A stretch of 64,000 nucleotides of DNA from Streptomyces huiliensis (GCF_020037025.1 NZ_JAIQLH010000048.1:1-64000), one strand, 5' to 3'; shown: positions 44,418 to 53,516, counted from the stretch's first letter. The notes: a model not told the origin generated them from the sequence alone. Numbers and translations: made by a program.

Positions 44418-46498
44418 GTGGCCGACGATACGTACAACAGCGTGGACGGGCAGGCGCGGATGGGCGCGGTCTTTCAGGCCCGCGACATCGGTGAGGTGCA
44501 TCACCATGTGCATGCCGCCCCGCCGCCGCCGATTTCGCATCAGCTGCCGCCCGCCATCGCCCACTTCGAGGACCGGCGGGCCGAGCAGGAGCGCATCCTC
44601 CGGACACTGGACGGGCGTTCGGACGGAGGCGAGGCTCCGCTCGTCGTCGCGCTGACCGGTATCGGCGGGGTCGGCAAGACGGCGCTGGGTTCCACGTCGC
44701 CCGGCGGATCAGCGACCGGTTCCCGGACGGGGTGCTGTACGTCGACCTGGATGACCTGCGGCGGGACGGGGTGGTCGAGGTCGCGGACGCGGTGGGGGAG
44801 CTGCTGTCCGGGCTCGGGGTGGCCGCCGGGTGGCTGGATCGGTCGTTCGCCGGGCGTTCGAAGCAGTACTGGACGCTGACGCGGGGCAAGCGCCTGCTCG
44901 TGGTGGTGGACAACGCGCGGTTCGGCAACGAGATCCTGCCGCTGCTTCCGTCGTCCGGTGGCGGTCTGGTGATCGTGACCAGTCAGGGGCGGCTGCACGA
45001 TCTGGACGGCGTGGCCGCGCTGGAGATGCCGATGAGACCGCTGGCGGTCGAGGACGCGGTGTGCCTGCTGCGGCACATCGTCGACGACGCGCGCCTGGCG
45101 GAGGAACCGGACGCCGTGGCCGAGCTGGTCCGGGGGTGCGGCGGGCTGCCGGCGGCGTTGCACGTGGCCGGCCGGTGGATCCGCCGGCACCGGCGGCGGA
45201 GCCTGTCCCGGCTGGTCGCGGAGCTCTCGGCCGAGTTGCACGAGAGGGGCATCCCGATGGTCGAAGCGGTGTGGGACGCGGCGTACGCGGGGCTGGGGCC
45301 GGAGGCGGCGTGGCTGTACCGGCTGCTGCCGGAGTTCCCCGCTCCGGTGGTCACGGTTCCGGCCGCCGCGGCCCTGCTGGGCGGCGGTGCGCCGCCGGCC
45401 GAGGACGCCCTGGACGAGTTGGAAGGCGCGGGCCTCCTGGAGAGCCGGCCCGAAGGGGCCCGGATCCACGACCTGCTGCGCGGGCACGCCGAACGGCGGT
45501 CCCGCGAGGAGGAACACGACGGGGGCGGCAGGCAGGAGGCCCGTGAGCGGCTGGTCCGCTGGTACCGGCGCCAGGCGCACCGCGCCGACCTCCTGGCGGC
45601 CGGTCCGCGCATGACGTTCGCGCCGCCGATCCCGGAGCTCCCCGGCGTTCCCGACGTCGAGTTCGCCGGCAAGGCGGAGGCGCTGCGCTGGATGGAGTCG
45701 CACCGGCTCGCCCTGTACGGCTGCGTGCGGATCGCCTACGAGTGTGGCCTGTCCGAGGACGCGTGGGCCCTCTGCGAGCCGCTGTGGACGCACTTCCTCG
45801 ACCATCCGCACTACGCGGACGTCATGGACGCCTTCGGCAGGGGACTCGCCGCGGCGCAGCGTCAGGAGCACGTGCCCGCGGCGATCCGCATGCGCTGCCA
45901 GCTCGCCCGTCCCCTCTGGGAGCAGGAGCGCTACGAGGAGGCGGCCGAGCAGCTGCGGCACGCGGTGAACGCCGCCGGGACGCTGGGCGACTCGACGGGC
46001 GAGCGGAAGCTCAAGGCGTCCGTCGTGGAGTTCCGCGGCAAGCTGAAGTCCGTCCAGGGCGACTGGGCGTCCGCCGTCGTCGACTTCGAGAGTTCCCGGC
46101 AGGAGCACGCGGCCATCGGGAACGCGTACGGCGTGCTGCTCCAGACCCACCTCCTCGGATGCGCCGCCGCCGGGATGGGCGAGTACGCGCGGGCGGTCGA
46201 ACTGCTCACGGACGCGCATCGGATGGCCGAGGAGCAGGGCCGGGAGCGCATGACCGCCCGTACGGGCTTCGAACTCGGGCGCGCGCTGCGCTGCGCGGGG
46301 CGCCCGGCGGAGGCGGTCGCGCTGGTCCGGGCCGCCCTGGACAACGCCAGGCTGCGCGGTTCGACCACCGACGAAGCGCGCGTGCTGGAGGAACTCGCCC
46401 GGCTCGCCGACGAGGCGGGGGAGACGGAAGGGGCGGAAGAGTACCGGGCGGCGGCGCGTCTGCTGGCCGAACGGTGTGGCGGGCTGTCGAGTTCGTAG
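44418..46498 (+). pseudogene. NB-ARC/TPR (NLR-like) protein with frameshift after the P-loop
   Basis: The N-terminus carries a glycine-rich motif ([19 protein letters not shown]), then a Pro-rich linker, [21 protein letters not shown], and Walker [12 protein letters not shown]. Immediately after GCG CTG (44682-44687) the frame shifts: the expected continuation [20 protein letters not shown] is in the next frame from 44690, one base missing at 44688-44689. The second frame runs on with the NB-ARC body ([33 protein letters not shown]), a winged-helix ([12 protein letters not shown]) and TPR-like repeats to 46498. Intact relatives are signal-transducing ATPases. It is a broken gene unless the base loss is a sequencing error. 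Confidence 0.8.
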
Positions 46499-46511
46499 GT
46501 GCTGCTCCCCC

Positions 46512-48146
46512 TCAGAGCTCGTGGTCGAGGTCGGTGTCGTCGGGCCGGGACACGACGGCCCGGACGGGGAACGGGCCGACGTCGCACACCAGCGTGACCG
46601 GAAGCGTCGGTTCGGGCCGGGCGCCCCCCAGCCACGAGTGGACCGCCGAGATCACGGCCGCCGGATCCGCGCGCAGGACGCGGCCGTCCGTCCGGTGCGG
46701 CTCGACGCGGACGCGGAACGTCCCCGCCGTGCGGTGCCGCAGCAGGCACCGTTCCGGTGTGAGGATCGCGGCGGCGGTGCGGCAGTACGGCGCCTCGTCC
46801 AGCGTCCGGGCCGTCCAGCCGCCCGCCGTCCACGTGCTCGTGTGCGGGCTGCCGGAGGCGGGCCGGGCGCGGCGCCAAAGCACCGCCGCGCTCTGCGTCT
46901 CGCGGGGGCCGGCGTGCGGGGACTCGGCGGCCAGGTGGTGAGCGGTGAGGGTGGTGTCGGCCGGGAAGCGCTCGACGGAGATGCGGAGGCCGGCCACCCG
47001 GGTCCGTACCGCGTAGGCCGCCGGACCGTTCGGTGCCGCGGGCTTCCTCGGCGCGGGCAGGGGGTGTGGTCGTACTGGCACCGTCCGCGGCCGGAGGCCC
47101 AGCAGCCGGTACAGCTCCTCCCGGAGTCGCGGGAGCGACTCGCCCGGGAGGTCGAACGCGGCGTCGGCGCACTTGCGGACGTCCTGTTCGGCGGCCGCCC
47201 GCAGGGCCTCCGCCAGGCCGGCGGGGTCCGTCAGCCGCGGCGCCTGTTCGAGGAGCGCGGCCATCGGGGTGCCCGGTATGAGCTCGCTCCCCCCGTCGTA
47301 GGCGCCGACGACGGGCCGTCCGAGGGCGGCGGCGTAGAGGGCCGTGGAGCCGTGGTCGGTGACCACGGCGTCGCAGGCGACCAGCAGGGCGGCCCACTCC
47401 TCGTACGGCTCGGCCAGGACCACGCCCGCGCGCAGGGCGGGCGCCAGGTGCCGGGAGAGGTCGTACGCACCCAGCCTGCTGTGCTCGTTGGGGTGCAGGA
47501 CGAGCGCGAGCTGGTACGCGTCGTGGGGGAGGACGCGCGCGAGCGCGGCGGGCAGCTCGGGCCGCCGCGCCAGCAGCGACTCGCGCCCCCAGGTGGAGGC
47601 GAGGACGACGAGGCGGCGCTCCCCCGTGCCCAGGGCGGTGCGGTAGTCGTCCCGGTGGGCGAGCGAGGCGAGGAGGCGGTCCAGCGTCGGGTCGCCGACG
47701 ACCGTGGCCCGGGCGGCGGCCGGCGGGCAGTGTTCGGCGAGGCGGTCGAGCTGGTCGCCGTGCGCGAGCGCGTGGAGGGCGGCCCAGGGGCGGCCGTCGA
47801 CGAGGAGGAAGCGGGGGTCGAGGCCGGACGGCAGGTGTGGCGAACCCTCCTCTGGCAGCGCCTTGTTGAAGCCGGCGCCGTGCGGGAGCAGCACGTGCGG
47901 GCCGGACAGGACGCGGATCGCGCCCTTCGGGCTCGCGGTCAGGATCAGGTCGTGAGTGCGGGAGCGGGCGTCGTCCCAGGTGAGGAGGCGGGCGCCGGAG
48001 CGGTCGAGGGCGGCGAGGGCGTCCACGTCGAAGTCCGAGCCGGGGACGAGGGCGAAGCGGGCGGCGATGCGTTCATCGCCCTCGAAGACCGGGAGGACGT
48101 CCAGGAGCCGGTGCAGGGCGCCGGCCGAGCGGACGGCGAACAACAC
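46512..48146 (-). CDS. Glycosyltransferase-like (CDP-glycerol glycerophosphotransferase-like) protein
   Basis: A 544-residue protein with two Rossmann-like halves. The second half shows GT-B features: RRLVVLASTWGRESLLA, LVLHPNEHSRLG, ACDAVVTDHGSTALYAAALGRPVVGAY. The DHGSTALYAA loop resembles the nucleotide-binding site of CDP-glycerol transferases of wall teichoic acid synthesis. The last ~150 residues are unrecognised. The start is GTG 48146, preceded by GGAGG; it is the only usable start, as the frame upstream is closed by TGA at 48243-48245. Ten 7-bp repeats lie 15 bases upstream. Exact substrate unknown. Confidence 0.72.
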   Translation of the reverse strand: MLFAVRSAGALHRLLDVLPVFEGDERIAARFALVPGSDFDVDALAALDRSGARLLTWDDARSRTHDLILTASPKGAIRVLSGPHVLLPHGAGFNKALPEEGSPHLPSGLDPRFLLVDGRPWAALHALAHGDQLDRLAEHCPPAAARATVVGDPTLDRLLASLAHRDDYRTALGTGERRLVVLASTWGRESLLARRPELPAALARVLPHDAYQLALVLHPNEHSRLGAYDLSRHLAPALRAGVVLAEPYEEWAALLVACDAVVTDHGSTALYAAALGRPVVGAYDGGSELIPGTPMAALLEQAPRLTDPAGLAEALRAAAEQDVRKCADAAFDLPGESLPRLREELYRLLGLRPRTVPVRPHPLPAPRKPAAPNGPAAYAVRTRVAGLRISVERFPADTTLTAHHLAAESPHAGPRETQSAAVLWRRARPASGSPHTSTWTAGGWTARTLDEAPYCRTAAAILTPERCLLRHRTAGTFRVRVEPHRTDGRVLRADPAAVISAVHSWLGGARPEPTLPVTLVCDVGPFPVRAVVSRPDDTDLDHEL

Positions 48147-48161
48147 GCACGCCTCCGGCCT

Positions 48162-48231
48162 CCCGCTGCCCGCTGCCCGCTGCCCGCTGCCCGCTGCCCG
48201 CTGCCCGCTGCCCGCTGCCCGCTGCCCGCTG
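48162..48231. repeat. Ten perfect 7-bp tandem repeats in the glycosyltransferase leader
   Basis: Exactly ten head-to-tail copies of CCCGCTG (CAGCGGG on the gene's strand) span 70 bases, ending 15 bases before the GTG start and just upstream of its ribosome site. An upstream ATG at 48246 reads through the array but in a different frame from the gene. Because 7 is not a multiple of 3, nine or twelve units would put that ATG in frame. Confidence 0.95.
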
Positions 48232-48448
48232 CGTAAAGCCTGTCATCGTACCGGGTGCTTCGGCATAAGGGAACAAATCACCCGTATCGATGTCAGGAAG
48301 CTTGTCAGGGGTCCGGTACGCATGACCGCGATCGTACTGGCGGGCGAGCCCGGCCTGGGCCGTCCCCGGCTCCTCGCGCGCGACGGCCGACGCGTGCGAG
48401 GAGTCCCGAAGCGGTCAACCGGCCGCCCGGCGCGGGGAAACGGTTCTC

Positions 48449-48829
48449 TTAGCCCGCGTAACGCGACGGCTCCCGCTGCGGCGGCCCGCAGGGTGGTGAG
48501 CCCGAGGTGGCGGAGGGGGGTGGTGAGACGCCGCGGAGCCGGCGGAGGAGCGGCAGGAGGCGGGCGAGCGGCCAGACCGCGCGGCGGTCCGGACGTCCCG
48601 CTCCCGGTGCGGTCAGGAGAGGCGGTTCGGAATCGGCCCGCGCGTCCGTACCCGCTTCAGCGGAGGAGGCGTAGGAGGCGGAGGAAGTGGAGGAAGTGGA
48701 GGAAACGAGGCGCGGCTCCGTGGAACCACGGGCCCCGGAAGGGGAGTCGACGGAACGCGGACGGAACTGATCGCGGTACGCCTGGGCGCGCATGTAGGCG
48801 CTCACGGCCCGCGCGGGGTCGAGCGGCAT
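48449..48829 (-). CDS. Small hypothetical protein
   Basis: About 126 residues. The N-terminus MPLDPARAVSAYMRAQAYRDQFRP looks like a conserved short streptomycete protein start, followed by a Ser-rich linker (SSTSSTSSASYASSAEA) and a Pro/Arg-rich end. The frame opens further upstream (48901) but the part before MPLDP is unconvincing. It lies downstream of, and on the same strand as, the next small secreted-type protein. No function can be assigned. Confidence 0.5.
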   Translation of the reverse strand: MPLDPARAVSAYMRAQAYRDQFRPRSVDSPSGARGSTEPRLVSSTSSTSSASYASSAEAGTDARADSEPPLLTAPGAGRPDRRAVWPLARLLPLLRRLRGVSPPPSATSGSPPCGPPQREPSRYAG

Positions 48830-48902
48830 GACGTCTCTGCTCTCTTGCCGGTGGTCGAGGGACGCGACGGCGCCGCCGTACGACGGGGCGGCGCGGGTCA
48901 CC

Positions 48903-49247
48903 TCAGCAGCGCAGGACGGCGTTCCGCGCGTGGGGCGCCGGGAGCGACGACGGAGGGGCTTGAGGGGTAGCCGGGCGGTCCGGGGTGACGGCGGAAGGCG
49001 CGGCGGGAGCGGCCGGCCCGGCGCGATGCCGACGTTGTACGCCGGTCGGCGCGCCCTCCGGTTCGACGGCGTCCGCCGTACGGTCGTCGGACAGGCCGAA
49101 CTCCGTGGACGAGGAGCTCTCCTCCCGGCCGCGGTCGCCCGCCGCCAGGGCGGGGTCGCCGCCGGACAGCACCAGCAGCAGGGAGACCAGCACGGCGGTC
49201 ACGGCCTGGAGAACAGGTCGTGTGCGCGCGGGACCCCACCGAGACAT
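48903..49247 (-). CDS. Small secreted or membrane-anchored hypothetical protein
   Basis: About 114 residues starting MSRWGPARTRPVLQAVTAVLVSLLLVL: a signal peptide or single membrane anchor with cleavage likely after DPALA. The mature part is low in structure and Pro/Ala-rich, ending NAVLRC; the terminal Leu-Arg-Cys recalls other streptomycete small exported proteins. An alternative start lies at 49268. Function unknown. Confidence 0.6.
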   Translation of the reverse strand: MSRWGPARTRPVLQAVTAVLVSLLLVLSGGDPALAAGDRGREESSSSTEFGLSDDRTADAVEPEGAPTGVQRRHRAGPAAPAAPSAVTPDRPATPQAPPSSLPAPHARNAVLRC

Positions 49248-49427
49248 GAACCCATCGTAATCGCTCAACTACTCTATGCGCATCCCTCCATAGGGTGAGA
49301 AGACCCCCCTGTCATGTGATGACGGTGCATCAGGATCTTTGCGGCGAACTGCCCGCCTCACACGGCATGCGACGGACGGCCACCGCGCTCGTCGCCACCG
49401 ACGCCGCAGGCGCCGCTTGGTCCACGC

Positions 49428-50030
49428 TCAGACGTGCTCCATGGCCACGACGATGGTCGTACCGGCTTCCAGGGCCTGGCAGATGTGTGGGACGTCGCCC
49501 GGATAGCTGATGTAGTCGCCGGGGCCCAGCTCCAGCGGCTCGTCGCTGAGGCCGATCAGTGCCCTCCCCGAGGCGACCACGGCATGTTCTGTCGTGCCGG
49601 GCGAATGGGGCTCGGACGTCTTCGGGGCGCCCGGTTCCACCCGGAGGACGTAGAGGTCGCGGCGGGCGTGGGGCGGACAGGAGGCCAGGAGGGTCACGGT
49701 GTAGTCGGCGTGCTCCGAGGGGACGGTGGCACCCTCGCCGAGGCGGAGCACGGTGACGCGGGGCCGGGGCGGGTCGACGAGCCGGCTGAACGGGACGTCC
49801 AAGGCGACGCCGAGCGCCCACAGCGTCTCCACGCTCGGGTTGCCCGTGCCGGACTCCAGCTGCGACAGCGTGGATTTGGCGATGCCGGCACGCTTCGCCA
49901 GTTCCGTCAGCGACAGGCCGATGCGCTCGCGCTCGGTCCGGATGGAAGCGGCGATGCGGGCCAGCGGCGGGCGGGCGGTGCGCTCCGGCCGGCCCGGGCC
50001 CTCCGGTGGGTGTTCGCTGTAGCGGTCCAC
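49428..50030 (-). CDS. XRE-cupin transcriptional regulator
   Basis: A 200-residue regulator. The N-terminal helix-turn-helix (IRTERERIGLSLTELAKRAGIAKSTLSQLESG, residues ~28-60) is joined to a C-terminal cupin_2 ligand domain (VVASGRALIGLSDEPLELGPGDYISYPGDVPHICQAL). The GTG start at 50030 follows AAGGAG at ideal spacing, which decides against the longer upstream frame. It is divergent from azlCD with a 46-base gap, so it very probably controls that exporter. An amino acid is a plausible ligand. Confidence 0.93.
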   Translation of the reverse strand: MDRYSEHPPEGPGRPERTARPPLARIAASIRTERERIGLSLTELAKRAGIAKSTLSQLESGTGNPSVETLWALGVALDVPFSRLVDPPRPRVTVLRLGEGATVPSEHADYTVTLLASCPPHARRDLYVLRVEPGAPKTSEPHSPGTTEHAVVASGRALIGLSDEPLELGPGDYISYPGDVPHICQALEAGTTIVVAMEHV

Positions 50031-50076
50031 TTGTTCTCCTTGACGAACGGCGCCTACGGTGTTCATTCTATCGACC

Positions 50077-50982
50077 ATGCGTTCGCTATGGAGAACACTC
50101 GATCCTTCCGTGCTGCGGAACATAGGGGCGGTGGGTGCGGCGCTGGGCCTCGTGGGCGCGTCGTTCGGCGCCATCGCCGTCTCCGCCGGACAGCCCGCCT
50201 GGGTGCCGCTGGTCATGTCCCTGGCGGTGTTCGCCGGCGGGGCGCAGTTCGCGACGCTCGACATCGTGCTGGGCGGCGGCGGAGCCGTCGCCGCGGTGGC
50301 CGCCGGGCTCGTGCTCAACGCGCGCCTGCTCGTGTACGGCCTGACGGTCGCCGACGTCCTGGCGCTGCGCCGGCCGGCCCGGCTGCTCGGCAGCCACCTG
50401 CTGGTCGACCAGGCGGTCGCGTTCGCCCGCGCCGAACAGGACCCCGCCCGGCGCCGGGCCGCCTACTTCGTGAGCGGGGGCGTCCTGTTCGTCACCTGGA
50501 ACGCGGGCACCCTCCTCGGCGCCCTGGCCGGCCGGGCGGTGGGCGACGCGGACGCCCTGGGGCTCGACGCCGCCGAGCCCATGGTGCTGCTGGCCCTGGT
50601 GCTGCCCGCGCTGCGGGAGGCGGGCCCGCGCCGCGCCGCGGCGGCGGGGGTCGCGGTGGCGCTGGCCGCCGCGCCCTTCCTGCCGAGTGGCGTGCCGGTG
50701 CTGCTGGCGCTCCTAGGGTTGCCGTTGGCGCTGTGGAAGACGCCGGTGCCGGCCGGAGGCGCGGTCTCCGCGGGGAAGGCGACGGAGGCGGCACCCGGCC
50801 GGGGTACGGAGCTCCGGGCGGGGCTCTCGGAGTCGTCCAAGCACTCCGAGTCGTCCAAGTTCTCCGAGTCGTCCAAGCTCTCCGGTCCCTCCAAGCTCTC
50901 TGGTCCCTCCAAGCTCTCCGATTCCTCCAAGCTCTCCGAGCCCTCCAAGCTCTCCGGCCCGTCGGTGGGTGAGCCCCGATGA
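50077..50982 (+). CDS. azlC: AzlC-family branched-chain amino acid exporter subunit
   Basis: A 301-residue membrane protein. The AzlC fold is clear: GLVGASFGAIAVSAGQPAWVPLVMSLAVFAGGAQFATL, then LNARLLVYGLTVADVL and further helices to about residue 220. AzlC and AzlD together export branched-chain amino acids. The last ~80 residues are a Ser/Lys-rich tail made of an 18-bp repeat, not expected in the family. The start is ATG 50077 (GTG 50059 is the alternative), with no obvious ribosome site, so a leaderless message is possible. Confidence 0.92.
   Translation: MRSLWRTLDPSVLRNIGAVGAALGLVGASFGAIAVSAGQPAWVPLVMSLAVFAGGAQFATLDIVLGGGGAVAAVAAGLVLNARLLVYGLTVADVLALRRPARLLGSHLLVDQAVAFARAEQDPARRRAAYFVSGGVLFVTWNAGTLLGALAGRAVGDADALGLDAAEPMVLLALVLPALREAGPRRAAAAGVAVALAAAPFLPSGVPVLLALLGLPLALWKTPVPAGGAVSAGKATEAAPGRGTELRAGLSESSKHSESSKFSESSKLSGPSKLSGPSKLSDSSKLSEPSKLSGPSVGEPR
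50827..50970 (+). repeat. 18-bp in-frame tandem repeat in the azlC tail
   Basis: Eight units of 18 bases encode SESSKH, SESSKF, SESSKL, SGPSKL (twice), SDSSKL, SEPSKL and a degenerate SGPSVG. The array adds a hydrophilic cytoplasmic tail beyond the transporter core. Confidence 0.9.
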
Positions 50983-51290
50983 CGATTCTCTGGACCATCC
51001 TCGCCCTCGCCGCCGGTACGTACCTCCTCCGCCTCTGCGGCCCCCTCCTGCACAGCCGCTTCGAGCCGTCGGGACGCGTCCGCGCGGTGCTGTCGGCCTC
51101 CGCGACCGTCCTGCTGTGCGCCATGGCGGCCGTGTCGGCGCTGACGGCCGGTCACGGCTTCGCGGGCTGGGCGCGTCCCGCCGGTGTCCTCGTCGGCGCC
51201 GCGCTGGCACTCCGGAAGGTCTCGTTCCTGATCGTGGTGGTGGCGGCAGCGGCCACGACCGCCATTCTCCGGTTGCTCGGGGTGAGTTGA
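50979..51290 (+). CDS. azlD: AzlD-family branched-chain amino acid exporter subunit
   Basis: A 103-residue membrane protein with four hydrophobic segments (ILWTILALAAGTYLLRLCGP; ATVLLCAMAAVSALTAG; PAGVLVGAALALRK; FLIVVVAAAATTAILRLL), the size and shape of AzlD. The ATGA overlap with azlC confirms coupling. It forms the two-subunit exporter with AzlC. Confidence 0.92.
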   Translation: MTILWTILALAAGTYLLRLCGPLLHSRFEPSGRVRAVLSASATVLLCAMAAVSALTAGHGFAGWARPAGVLVGAALALRKVSFLIVVVAAAATTAILRLLGVS

Positions 51291-51439
51291 GGGACGGGAG
51301 GGGTCGGCCGGGGCGCGGGGGAAAGGGCTTCATGACGTCGGACGAGGCGTCACGCGTGTCATTGGGCCGAATGGAGGCGCCCTTTTCCCTAGAATCGCCG
51401 GATGTACATAACCAGCGCGTTCCCCGGAGGGGTGATCCG

Positions 51440-51853
51440 GTGAACAGGTCAGAGGCCACCGACGAGCAGTGGGAGGGGCTGGCCGAGGTCGTGCCCTTGC
51501 GCGGTCATCACACCTGGCCGTCCTGGTCCAACCACCGGTCGCTCCCCGAGGAGGAGCCGGAGACGGAACCGAACCAGCGGAGGCTCGTGGTCCTCCGGGT
51601 GCAGATCTTCGCGGACGCCCGCGAGGTCGCGGAACACCTGATCGGCGGAACGCCCGTGCTGCTGGACCTCACCAGCGCGGACACCGACGTCGCCAAGCGC
51701 ATCCTGGACTTCTCCAGCGGTGTCGTGTTCGGGCTCGGCAGCGGCATGCACCGCGTCGACACCAATGTCTTCCTGCTGACCCCCGAAGGTACGGAGGTCG
51801 CGTCCTCGTACTCCGATCGTAGGAAGAACGACAGGCTGAAACGGTTTGGCTGA
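51440..51853 (+). CDS. SepF-like cell division protein paralogue
   Basis: A 137-residue protein. Its core (LRVQIFADAREVAEHLIGGTPVLLDLTSADTDVAKRILDFSSGVVFGLGSGMHRVDTNVFLLTPEG) is the SepF/DUF552 fold, which in Gram-positive bacteria tethers FtsZ to the membrane. The N-terminal amphipathic membrane helix of true SepF is not evident, and the gene is far from any division cluster, so it is one of the extra streptomycete SepF-like paralogues. GTG 51440 follows GGAGGGG; TAGAAT at 51390-51395 is a possible -10. Confidence 0.93.
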   Translation: MNRSEATDEQWEGLAEVVPLRGHHTWPSWSNHRSLPEEEPETEPNQRRLVVLRVQIFADAREVAEHLIGGTPVLLDLTSADTDVAKRILDFSSGVVFGLGSGMHRVDTNVFLLTPEGTEVASSYSDRRKNDRLKRFG

Positions 51854-51877
51854 TCCACCGCGCCATACGGTCCGGGC

Positions 51878-53101
51878 ATGTCCGTCGCACCTCACGGTCC
51901 GGTCGCGCAGGCGCGTGACGTACGGGGCGCCCGGCCGTCCGCCGCGGCCGCCTCGGCCGCCGCGCACCGGCCCCCGCGCCCCGTCGTCACCGAACTGCGG
52001 CTCTCGGCCTTCAAGTCGCACCGCAACGCCGCCTTCGCTCTGGCCCCGCTGACCCTCTTCCGGGGCGCCAGCGGCACCGGGAAGTCGAGCGTGCTCCAGG
52101 CGTACGAGGCGCTGGCCCGGCTCGCGGGAGGCGACGGGCTGGCCGAGGCCCTCGCGCCGGTGGCGGGCGGTGCCCCGGCCTGCGTCCCGCACCGGGCCCG
52201 GCCGGACCCGCAGGGGCGCCGCGGGTTCCGGATCGGCTGCACGGTCGACGGGCCCGTGGGTCCGGTCCGGCTGGACCTGGCCGTCCAGGCCGAACCGGAC
52301 GTCCGGGTGGTGGGCGAGCGGCTGACGGGCGCCGGGCGGACGCTGCTGACCACCGCGCTGCGCGACCCCGGACTCCCGTCGGTGGAGGCGGCGTGGCACA
52401 CGGCCGGGGCCGTCCCGGTCACCCGCGCGCCCCTGCCGGACGACCGGCTGGGCACCGCGCTGCTGCCGCTGCGGGTGGCGGGCAAGACGGCGGGGCAGCG
52501 GCTGGTGCTCGACGCGGCGGAGCAGGTCGTCGTCGCCCTGCGCTCGGTCTTCCCCTGCGACCCCCGGCCCGAGCTGATGCGGACGCCCGTCGCGGCGCGG
52601 GACGGCCGGCTGCGGAGCGCCTGCGACAACGTCGCCGCCGTGCTGGGCCGGACGGCGAGCGAGTGCGCGATCCGGCACGCGGCGCTGGTGAGGGCGGCGG
52701 ACGCCGGATGCCGCGGCCGGGTGGAAGGGGTGGAGGCGCGCACACTGGACGGCGGGTTCGTGCGGGCCGTCCTGGCGCGGGGCGCCGGGGCCACGACCCC
52801 GCTGGAACGGCTCGGGGACGGCGAACTGCGGTACCTCGCCCTGTGCTTGGTCCTGCTGACGGGGCCGGACGTGCTCGCGGTGGAGCCCGCCGCCGAGGTG
52901 CTGTCCGCGCTGCAGGCGCTCACCGTGCTGGCGGACGGCCTCGACCGGTGCCTCGACCCGTTCCAGGCGCGGGAGTTGGTGGAACTCGCGGCGCGCATGT
53001 GCGAGCGGGGGCACATCAGGCTGGTGGGTACTGTGCGGGGCGAGGTGGCGGAGGTGGCGTCAGGGGTGCCGGGGGTGTCGATGGTAGATCTGGAGGCATG
53101 A
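51878..53101 (+). CDS. AAA/RecF-like ATPase
   Basis: A 407-residue ATPase of the SMC/RecF-like AAA_21 type. TELRLSAFKSHRNAAFALAPLTLFRGASGTGKSSV contains a clear Walker A near residue 65. The signature-like region is ERLGDGELRYLALCLVLL, but the Walker B equivalent VLAVEPAAE lacks the usual acidic pair. No long coiled coil is present. It overlaps the MazG-like gene by 4 bases (ATGA), so the two proteins probably act together. Related single-gene ATPases occur in DNA repair and in defence systems; which applies here is unknown. Confidence 0.82.
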   Translation: MSVAPHGPVAQARDVRGARPSAAAASAAAHRPPRPVVTELRLSAFKSHRNAAFALAPLTLFRGASGTGKSSVLQAYEALARLAGGDGLAEALAPVAGGAPACVPHRARPDPQGRRGFRIGCTVDGPVGPVRLDLAVQAEPDVRVVGERLTGAGRTLLTTALRDPGLPSVEAAWHTAGAVPVTRAPLPDDRLGTALLPLRVAGKTAGQRLVLDAAEQVVVALRSVFPCDPRPELMRTPVAARDGRLRSACDNVAAVLGRTASECAIRHAALVRAADAGCRGRVEGVEARTLDGGFVRAVLARGAGATTPLERLGDGELRYLALCLVLLTGPDVLAVEPAAEVLSALQALTVLADGLDRCLDPFQARELVELAARMCERGHIRLVGTVRGEVAEVASGVPGVSMVDLEA

Positions 53102-53511
53102 CCGAGCACCACGGGTCCGCTCCGGACCGGCACCACGAATCCTCCCCGGACCTCGACACCCTGCGGCGCAGGCTGGCGGAGTTCGCCGCCGCGCGCGACT
53201 GGCAGCCCTTCCACACGCCCAAGAACCTCGCGGCGGCGCTCAGCGTCGAGGCGTCCGAACTCCTGGAGATCTTCCAGTGGCTGACGCCCGAGGAATCCGC
53301 ACGGGTCATGGCGGATCCCGGGACGGCGGAGCGGGTGAAGGACGAGGTCGCGGACGTGCTCGCCTATCTCCTGCAGTTCTGCGACGCGTTGGGGGTCGAC
53401 CTGCCGGCCGCCCTGTCCGCCAAGATCGAACGGAACGAGCAGCGGTTTCCGGTAGCGGCGGGGGCGTCGAACATGCGTCAGGGTTCGCCGGATCGTCACT
53501 CTCCGGAGTGA
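53098..53511 (+). CDS. MazG-like nucleotide pyrophosphohydrolase
   Basis: A 137-residue all-alpha NTP pyrophosphatase. The metal-binding motifs are EASELLEIFQW (E-x-x-E) and KDEVADVLAYLLQFCD (E-x-x-D). Small members remove non-canonical or surplus nucleotides, such as dCTP analogues. ATG 53098 overlaps the AAA ATPase stop. Pairing with an ATPase suggests a nucleotide-depletion or sensing function, which is inference. Confidence 0.92.
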   Translation: MTEHHGSAPDRHHESSPDLDTLRRRLAEFAAARDWQPFHTPKNLAAALSVEASELLEIFQWLTPEESARVMADPGTAERVKDEVADVLAYLLQFCDALGVDLPAALSAKIERNEQRFPVAAGASNMRQGSPDRHSPE

Positions 53512-53516
53512 TTGAG

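Noticed and set aside
48162..48231. CRISPR or simple coding repeat
   Set aside because: Unit is 7 bp with no spacers and lies in a non-coding leader.
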